A stretch of 64,000 nucleotides of DNA from Ceratopteris richardii (taxonomy: Eukaryota; Streptophyta; Polypodiopsida; Polypodiales; Pteridaceae): assembly GCA_020310875.1 (NCBI GenBank), contig CM035420.1:185196880-185260879 (forward strand), given 5' to 3'. A program made the position numbers and the translations under genes. Positions 30,550-40,400 of the stretch are shown in pieces (position 1 is the stretch's first letter; each line of letters opens with the position of its first letter). The notes under the pieces were generated by a model. The model was not told the DNA's origin. It was given only the letters and a program-made list of their open reading frames with translations, and did no database searches.

Positions 30550-31437
30550 GCATTTTCGGCAAAAAATTAAGGAGTGAATTTTTGGAAATTTAGCCTAAAT
30601 TTTGGGCATATTTGCACTTTCATGTACTCATCTACTTACGAAGGCCTTAGAAAATGCATTAAAACCCCGAAAGGTTCTGTTTTTCTAGTTAACCCCCTAA
30701 ACCCTGAACGGTCATAACTTTTTCATACGAAATCCATTTTCTGAGCTCTAGGGCTTGTCGGAAAGCTCGTGACATATACTACACGCCCTCAACTGTTTTT
30801 TATAAGAATAACGCGTTGATTTTCAGATAGGATATGTGGAAGTTGACACACTAAGGGGTAGGAACACCAAGGGAGCTCTAGAGGAAATTTCTAGCAATAC
30901 AAAAGGGGAAACAAGGGTCATTAAAAAAGTGTCTGAAATAAATTGTCTGTCAATTGAAAGGTCTACTTGGAGCTAATCTTGGGATTTATGCAGGCCTATT
31001 GAGCAGCAATTGAGAGCATCCAAGCAAGGGTGTGGCGCACGCTTGAGAATCAACTTCTCAAGCACTAAAGAGCAAGGTTCGGCAAGAAAGGTCGGAATAT
31101 TCTCAACTCCTCTTCGTCAATTCCTAGCTTAGGCTAAGAACGATTAGAAGTAGGAGTAAGTCAGGGCGACGATAGGCCACTATCAAGTTGAAGATTACCT
31201 AAAAACTCAAGTTCAAGCTAAAAACTTAATCTCTGTACTGTCGACAACATAAAGGAAAGAACCTAACGTGGAACGATCAACCTGAAATTACGAAGAACAT
31301 TCAAGTATTCCTGACGACGTAATAGCAAACAAGACTTTAAACACGAGGAATAACTAAAAAGAATCAAGTGACTGGTACCAATTGATCGGCAACGAGGTTG
31401 TACTCTGGGCAAAAATTTGGGCTAATCAGTTAGGCAT
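30550..31437 (+). other. Distal leader of element C, with boxes conserved in B
   Basis: No reading frame I can support. It shares with the B leader CCCTGAACGGTCATAAC... (30702-30740), the near-palindrome CTTAGGCTAAG (31128-31138) followed by GAGTAAGTCAGGGC, the stretch TAACGTGGAACGATCAAC near 31265, and GCAACGAGGTTGTACT near 31390, about 45 nt before the gag start. Confidence 0.6.
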
Positions 31438-34400
31438 ATGAACCTTAGATCAGGACGACACCTAGTAAGAGAGAGACAAAGCCTTAGGTCTTCAGAGGCT
31501 AGTGTCAACCACACTGCTAGGTCCTGGGCCCAGCAGTTGAGCCACCACTCGAACTACCCTCGCTCTGAGACCAGTGAGTCAGAGATGTCTCAAGGCATGG
31601 ACAAACCTACGGGAAGTTCAGGAGTGCCCTACTTGTACAGGGTAGAAGGCCCTTACAAAACACAGTTGGAGTATCTTAGGACCAACCGACTAGGTGCTAG
31701 CATCTATGAGGACGGCCTAGGAAGATCCGTGGTCCAGATTAAAAACCCTGACCAATCCATAGGACTAGAACACCCAGCTGTCAAGTTTGAAAATGGTGCA
31801 TACCTGGACAAAGAAGGAACTATATATGTTGTCACAAGTCACCCTGATAGGACCGATGACTTTGGGAATGTAATCTCAGAAGCGGACTTAGGTGACCTAG
31901 AACAAGGGAACATGGGTGCGGAACCTAGAACCCCTCGAGGTAAATCAGTTCTCACTAGGATTATCACGCCTGAATGGGTCCCCCAAGACAACAAGAGCAT
32001 AGAGTTGCTCCTCAATCGAGAAACTGATGAAGCCTTTTGGAGGTATAAGTCTAATCATCCGACAGACATAGGAAATATCATGATCTATGAGTTTAAGGAT
32101 CCGGATAGCCCAGGCAGAGTGACCTATTTAGATCATGCTTCAGAACGGATCTTTGTGGTGACAGAAAATGATAGGCATGCTTACACTTGGAAGGGTGAAT
32201 TTATTTTCCCTCAACCAAGATCAAATGTATCCTATGGTCACCCTGGGGCTGGAACTTCCCAAGCTCATGGCACGCAAGGAGATAGAAGTAGAGATAGACC
32301 AGAAGTAAGTTTTGCCAACCCTGTAGGCAGAGAAAGAACGAGAACGGAGACGAATAGGGTAGAACCTCCTGAGATACATAGAGCCCACAGGAACCAAAGA
32401 AATGTAGATGGATTCCCTCTGCCGAGGCCTAGAGAGCACGCAAGAACCTTGAGACCCACCCAGCTAGTTAAGTCCATGAAGAATTACTTTGACGGCACAG
32501 GAGATCCCTATGATCATGTGGCGGAGTTCAAGCAAGTCTTGAGAGCTGAACAAGTTGAGGATCTATTCACGCAGTACAATGCCTTCGGTCTAACCCTGAG
32601 GAATACGGCACTTACATGGTTTCAGCCATTGGATGAGCGCCAGTTCAGGAGCATAGACCAACTCCTAGAAGCATTTATTATTGAGTTCTCCAAGAGTGGC
32701 ATAAGACACAACACCTCCTCACTGATTCACAGCTTCAAGCAAACCCCTCAAGAGACTGTGAGACTTGCCGGAAGAAGATTTAGGCAATACCTTGAAAGAT
32801 GTCCTGTTTCGGAGCTACCCACATCTGCCAAACAAGTAGCCTTATTTCTTGATGGACTGCTGAGTCCAAAATTGAGATCCTACGTGTATCTGAAAGACCC
32901 TAGGACTATAGAAGAGTGTGTACGTATATGCATTGACATTGAAGATAACCTAGGAGAAGAGCTAGAGCTGTCCAAAATTTACAAAGATTCAGACAGTGCA
33001 TCTAGTCACTCTTCCACACAATCCACATCAATTGAGGAACTCGCAGAGAAAGTGGCCCAGAAATTAGGAGTAACTAGCAAACAAATCCCAAGGTTTGCCC
33101 CAGTGAAAAGATGCTATACATGCGGTGGTGACCACATGGCGAATGTCTGCCCTATTATGGCTCAACCCCAAGTAAACCCTAGTAGCCAGTACTGCACCAT
33201 AGAACGGAGATACACCAACCACACCGCACAAGATTGCCCATACAACAAGCAGGCTGTTAGGCAACCCTACCCTCAGCACTACCAACAAGGCAGATACCAG
33301 AACCAAGACCCTCCACAACCATATGGCAGGCCACAGCAAAATTTCCAACCTCAATATCAAAACCAACAAAGGCCTCAGCCTGTGCTAGCACAACAACCCC
33401 CAGCCCCAGCTAATGTGATTCCGGTAAAGTATACTGCTGCAGAAGAGAACCTGAATAGAGCTATAGTCCCAGTAACACCCTTGATCTCTGAAAATGACCC
33501 AAGTGATCATAGCTTTGATTCTACCCATGTTGATAGCCCCCAAGCCTACTACATGCAGTCTCCTGAGCATGGTGAGTCCTATTATAGCGAAGAGACAAGC
33601 GAACCTAGTTGGGAGTCAGACTACACGAACGTCATGTATGCAAATCCCAATCCTAGGCCTCAATCTAGGCAAGTCAGACCTCCATTCCCAAGAGGACCGT
33701 GCTACAGATGCCAAGGTGATCACCTCATTCGTGATTGTCCCTTACCTCCGCCTACACAAACTCAGTCCGTGACTATCCAAGGCTTTTGCCAAGACTGCGG
33801 AAAAGAGCATCTCTTACGAGATTGCCCTAAGAACCCCAATAGCATGCCAAAAATCACCCCTATCAACGTTGTTGGGTTAGTGGTAGACTCCTCAGGAAGT
33901 GTCACTTCCACTGCACCAGTACAGGTAGTCACTCGAGCTCAAGCTTTGCAGCAAAACCAAGGGGTAGGCCAGGAAAAGAGCCCAGATGCTAGCGATACTG
34001 AGAGCCAAAATAAAAAGAGAACAAGAGCTTGGAAAGATAGCCGCGAACGTATGAAAAGGCAATGGGCAAAGAAGATGAGTGAACTTGAGGAAAGTCTACG
34101 AGAAACCAAGGCTAAAATCATAGAGATCACATCTCAACCGCACTCTCACACATTCCCACCGCTACCATCCCCATCACCCTCCATCCCTTCACCCTCTAAG
34201 ACACCCCACGTAACCCACCCACCACCCCAAACAGGATCAGTATTAGCTGATCCCACTCCCGAAGACATAGACATGATGCTTAAGGCATATCAGGCTAGAA
34301 TCCAAGAAGGGCCAAACGTCACGGATCATGACAAGTGCTATCCTAGAGCTGACCTAGAGATAGAAAGAACCAAACTGTGCGCGAAAATGGTCGCACTGGC

Positions 34401-37400
34401 TCAGACTATGTTTGAAGCCAGTTGCCTTTTCAATTACTCGGGTTCAGCTAAAACGCAATTACATTTGGATGGATTCCTAGAGAAGTTAGAGAGGATAATT
34501 GCAAGATCTGACAAGGAAGAAAAAAATCAAGACCAAGAAAAAGCAAGCAAAAACAGGAATCTTTCCCAATCAGAAGTGTATGTGGCCAATGCCCCTAAAC
34601 CGGACAACTTCCCCCCCTTAGAAAGAATAGAGAGGCCAATAGCACAGCCAGAAAAGGAACCTACCCCTCAAAGAAAGGAAAGGGCAAGAGAACGGGTAAG
34701 CCAGCCTCTTCAGGAAGCCCGTGGGCCTCCTCAAGAAGCTTATCTTCCCCCCCAAAAGGCAGATGAGCCTCCCTCGAAAGCTCAAGTACCTCCACAGGTT
34801 GCCTACATTCCTTCTCAGGGAATGTGTGAGCCTGTTCGGAAAAGTAATAGAATAAGTAATCCTCCCCAAGAAGCTTGTGCTCCAGCCATTTGCGAGAACG
34901 AGGAGAGAGTCAACAATAGAATCAGCCCTCCTTCACAGGTTGCTTATGCGCCCAATTCTACGAAGCCAGACACTTCTTCTTCTATGAATCGGTTTGCACC
35001 AGACTTCCTACGAGAGATTCAAGAAGACAAATGGGATAACGAAAGCGAGGTCGCCCCTCCTTTTGAACTTGTGGACGATGCACACGACCAATTCCCACAA
35101 GACATCCCATCTATTTACGGGGAGCAGGAGAGTGTTCAGTCTCACGAGAGATTAGACTTTGAGTCGAATTCCATACAAGAGCTACCCCACTTCACAGGCC
35201 CATGGGAAGCAAAGTCCACATGTATGAGAGCACCCACAGTCATGGTAAGGAACGACGACTCAGTCATTCCTAGGAACACAGAGGTAGTGAAGAACACTAA
35301 TGTGCAGTGTAATCTCAAGTTAGAAGAGCTACTCAAGGTTAGACCTGAATTATGGAAACATGTAGCCAAACAAGTACCAGAGATAGCAAAACCTCGTTCC
35401 CAGGTAGGATCCCATAGGACAGTGCCAGAAATTCCCTTGGATAAGATAGGGGATATGTGTGAAGGCAAAGAAGGGAACACCTATCTTCCCATCACCTACC
35501 AAGAGTACACCACCAAGGCAATTTTAGACTCAGGTGCAGGAGTTGCAATTGCCACTACTTCCCTTTGGAAGCGTTGGGGCAAGCCAGCACTCAGGCCAAC
35601 AAGAATGAAATTGCAGATGGCCGATGGTCATATTGAGAGACCCTTAGGATTGCTGGAAGGGATAACTCTCACCACTTGTGGTGTTGAGTTTGAGCATAGC
35701 TTTGCTATATGTGACTTCAGCAAAAATCATGCTTATGAGATGATTTTAGGAAGACCATTTATGCGACAGTTGCAAGTGGTACAGGATTGGGGAACCAACT
35801 CCTTGTATTTGCAACACTTGGGCGTTACAACCAAAGTCAATCTCAAGGACTATTCTCATAGAGATGTCCCTCCTATCCAGTGGAATCCCATCCATAGAGC
35901 CAAAGATGATACAGAATCTGTGCATTCCCTAGAATCTGGATCCTCATGGATGCATGAAGACACTCACTTATGGATGTGCAAGGTAGCAGTAGAAGAAGAG
36001 AAGAGAGAGAAAGCCAGAGAGGTAGGTGCGAAAGAAACCCATAGATCAATCCAAGACCCAGCCTATGCACCTGTAGTTTTTCCAGACGAAGAATTTGAAC
36101 CTCACGGTTGGGCAGAAATCTTAGCAACAATGGACATAGCCATCAACGAAGAACAATGGACACCTCACTGTGATGAGGATGGTTATGATATTTCAGTCTT
36201 CTCCATAGAGCCAATCATGGGAGAGGCAGTTCTAGAAGAATGCGAACCTAGCCCTGATGCATTTGAGGATGCAAGTGACTCCGATCTAGAGTCAATCATT
36301 ATGGACCCACCATTTGCATCAGATGAAGAATACTTCCATGAAGTAGAATTTCAACCCCAGAGGCATGGAGAGGTTACAACTAATGTAAGATTAACAACAC
36401 ATGTGACCCCGAAGGAAGAAGGAAAGAAACGAAAAAAGAGAGAAGCCTCACCAGAAGAGGAAGAATCTTTGTTTGAGGTCCCCGAAAATTTTAAGAAGTA
36501 TGAGATAGATGACAGGAGAGTCATGATAAGAATGCCTAAACGAGAGGCACAATCAGGAGAGGCCTATGATAACAAAGAAACCACCAAGAAAATAGTAGTG
36601 GCCATAGAAGAAGGAGAGGAGAGATGCACGTATATAGGCCATGACCTGACAGAAGAAGAAGAGTACGAATTGATTACCTTGCTAAGAGAATACAGAGATG
36701 TATTCGCTTGGAGTTACAAGGATTTGAAAGGTGTTGACCCTGACATATGCTCACACACCATCCCCATGACCTCAGATGCCAAACCCTCTAAGCAAAAGCC
36801 TTATACATATAACGATAACTATGCTGCTAAGATCAAGGAAGAGATAGATAGACTGGTCGAAGCTGGATTTATCTATGAAATTGAGCACACTGAATGGGTA
36901 TCCCCCATCGTAGTGGTGCCCAAGAAGAATGGCAAGCTGCGTGTGTGCATTAACTTGAAAAAGGTTAATGCCGCCACTATTCGAGATAACTATCCGCTTC
37001 CCATCACAGAACATCTCTTAGAAAGAGTGGCAGGCAAGGAAGTGTACAGCTTCCTTGATGGATTTTCGGGCTACAATCAAGTAGCCATAGCTCCAGAGGA
37101 TCAGCATAAGACAGCCTTTGCCACAGAATGGGGCATTTTTGCTTTTAGAGTAATGCCATTTGGGCTTACCAACGCACCAGCTACCTTCCAGAGACTGATG
37201 TGCCATGTGTTTAAGGAGTTCCTAAGGAAGAGTTTAGAAGTCTATGTTGATGATCTTTGTGCTCATTCCAACGTTAGGCAAACCCATATTCCTGAACTCA
37301 GACAAATCTTTGACAAATGTAGAGAATATCAAGTCTGCCTAAACCCAGAAAAGTGCGTTTTTATGGTCAGGCAAGGCAAGATTCTAGGACACATAGTGTC

Positions 37401-40400
37401 AAAGAATGGCATATCTACCGATGAAGAAAAAGTGAGAGCCATAGCAGAGCTACCTAGGCCAAAGAATGTCAAGGAAGTACAAGCTTTCATGGGGCATTGT
37501 GGTTATTATCGACGATTTATACACATGTATGCTGTCATTGCAAAGCCCATGTACGGACTTCTGACAAACTTTGAGTGGACGGATGAATGTGAGAATTCCT
37601 TCCAAGAGCTTAAACGAAGATTGTGTTCAGCACCAATCTTGACCACACCAGATTGGAATAAGCCATTCCATGTTCACGTGGATGCATCCAATTATGCTAT
37701 TGGATGTGTGCTCGCACAACCTACTGGTGAAGGTAATATGGATCTTCCAATTGCCTATGCCAGTAGACAATTGAATGCGGCTGAACGGAATTACACCACT
37801 ACAGAGCGCGAAGGATTAGGCATGGTTTATGCAGTCAAAAAATTTAGACACTATTTGCTTGCAAATAAGTTTAAATTTTTTACTGATCATCAGGCGTTGT
37901 TATATCTTGTAAACAAGCCATGCAATACAGGAAGATTAGTGAGATGGTTTCTCTTGCTAATGGAATACGATTTTGAGGTTGTGGTAAGGAAAGGTAGGAC
38001 TCATTTGAGAGCCGATCATCTCTCTAGGCTCACATCGGGAGAAGCCCCACAAGGAGTGTCAGATGACCTTCCGGATGCTTACTTGTTTAATTTGGAAGTG
38101 GTGCCGCAGTGGGCCAAGCCATTGGTACCAGTATTGACATACGGGCCTAACCATCCTGTGGTAAACACACGAAACAGAGAGGTTGTAAAAGCCCAAAAAT
38201 ACCACATCATGGCAGGAAGCATGTACAAGCACACAGATCAAGGGATCTTGGCTTGTTGCGTAGAAGAGGATGAGTACGCTAAATGGTTGCAATTAGCACA
38301 TGTAGGTGCACTAGAGCAACACCATTCAAAACAACGAACTTTACAGACTCTAAAGAGATTCGGAGTGCACTGGCCAACTATGGAAGCTGATGTCCAAAAG
38401 TTGTGCAAGGAATGCCCAATCTGTTGCACTAAACCACCAGTGGAACATGCCACTCTTTATCAAGTATCCATTGTGCCAGATTGGAGTGAACCTCTAGTAT
38501 CATTCTTGAGAACAAACACATTCCCTCCAGACATGACTCTAGCTAGGAAAAGGAGTTTAGAACAAGAAGCCCAGGATTACTCACTCATCGGTAATAATCT
38601 ATATAAGCGCGGTAAAGATGGTTACCTGAGACTATGTGTCCACGAAAGTGAATATCTGAAGATCTTGGAAACTGCTCACCAAGGTGTAGCAGGAGGACAC
38701 TTTGGACCAGATCGGGTAATCAAGGCGATACTATTTGCGGGCTTCTGGTGGCCTACCCTTCACATGGATGCACATACCTATGTGAAACGGTGTGATGTCT
38801 GTCAAAGGACTCAGTATCCTATACGCAAAGATGAGATGCCACTGAAACCTATGATGAGTGGACGTGCATTCTCTAAGTGGGGAATAGACTTCGTAGGTCC
38901 TATTAATCCCCCAGCTAAGGGTTCTCATGCGGAATACATCATTGTGGCAACAGATTATCTCACCAAGTGGGTAGAGGTAAAAGCTACAACCAAGAACGAT
39001 GCTCAAACAACTGCCAAATTCTTGTTTGAGAATGTATTCACGAGATATGGACTACCTATAGAGCTTGTAAGTGATAGAGGCACTCACTTCTTGAATGAAG
39101 TTATTGAAAATCTACTCCAAGAATTTTTGGTAATACACAAGAAGTCTGCCCCATATCACCCTCAAGCTAATGGTCAAGCTGAGAGCACTAATAAGATTTT
39201 ATGCAATGTACTGACGAAATTAGTGAACACTAAACGCTCTGATTGGGACAAACAGCTACACCATGCTGTTTGGGCATACCGAGTGGCCTACAAAACGGTA
39301 CTCCAAGCCACTCCCTTTCAGATGGTATTCGGTCAAAACGCTGTGTTACCCTTGGACTTCTTGATCCCTACATTGAGAGTAGCACGAGAGCACGAATGGA
39401 CAGGTCATGAGCTCTCCTCTAGGATCTTTGACCTTGAACGATTAGGAGAAACAAGACTGAGAGCCGCTGCAGGGATATATGCAGCCAAGAAGAGACAGAA
39501 GGCATACTTTGATGCCCACGTGAAGGATAAAGGCTTGAAAGCAGGAGATCTAGTCTTAGTCTATACACTAAAACAACACGCGAGGAAGCTAGAAAAGAGA
39601 GGCTACGGACCTATGATCATCAATAGGATCTCCACGAGCGGAGCAGTACAATTGGCCACATTAGAGGGTGATGTTCTCCCAAATTATATTAGCGGTTGCA
39701 GAGTCAAGTTGTATCAGGAACCCCTCACGGAGGAAATGCTCAGTCGACTCAACACTGCTAAGAAACGCAAAGAGGAAGAAAAGCGAGTTCGAGAAGAAGC
39801 TCAAGCTGAAGCTTTAGAACGCATCAGAAGGATGAAATTACGAAGGCAAGGTAGAGATCAGCCTGGAGCGAATGACTATGCAGACCAAGGATTTCCTATG
39901 GCCATGTGTGAAGTCGCAGGAACAAGCTCGCATAGGATAATTGATAGACGTCCTTTCGTAACCTTAGATATAGGACAAGGAAAGAGTGCAAGGACCGTAA
40001 GAGCCTTGATTGACTCAGGTGCAGCCACTAGTGCTGTTAAATTGTCTTACTGCCAAGAATTACAATTGACTGTCAATCCTGTGGAAGCATATCTTATAGG
40101 ATTGGGAGGAGTGGAAACCCCTTGCATGGGCGAGGCGGAACTTCCCCTTTACATTCATGATGAGGCAATGACAGTTAAAGTACTGGTGTGTCAAGATGAG
40201 GATCTCACTGAACCTCTAGTCTTGGGTCAAGATTGGATCTATGACCAAGCAATTAACTTAAACCTAAGAAGTGGACTTCTCCAGGTTTGGGTCAATCATA
40301 GTCGAGTTACAGTAGAATTAGACAATGGAGCACTCAAGGAACTAGGAAAGGCACAGACTCCTGGTCCTTCCAGGGGTACACATGAAGATGACCATGTTGT

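Noticed and set aside
29783-30577. 264-residue frame of TDTVYRDRHRLSRQ-type repeats in the C leader
   Set aside because: Pure tandem-repeat translation in an untranslated leader; the equivalent arrays in A and B give unrelated peptides.
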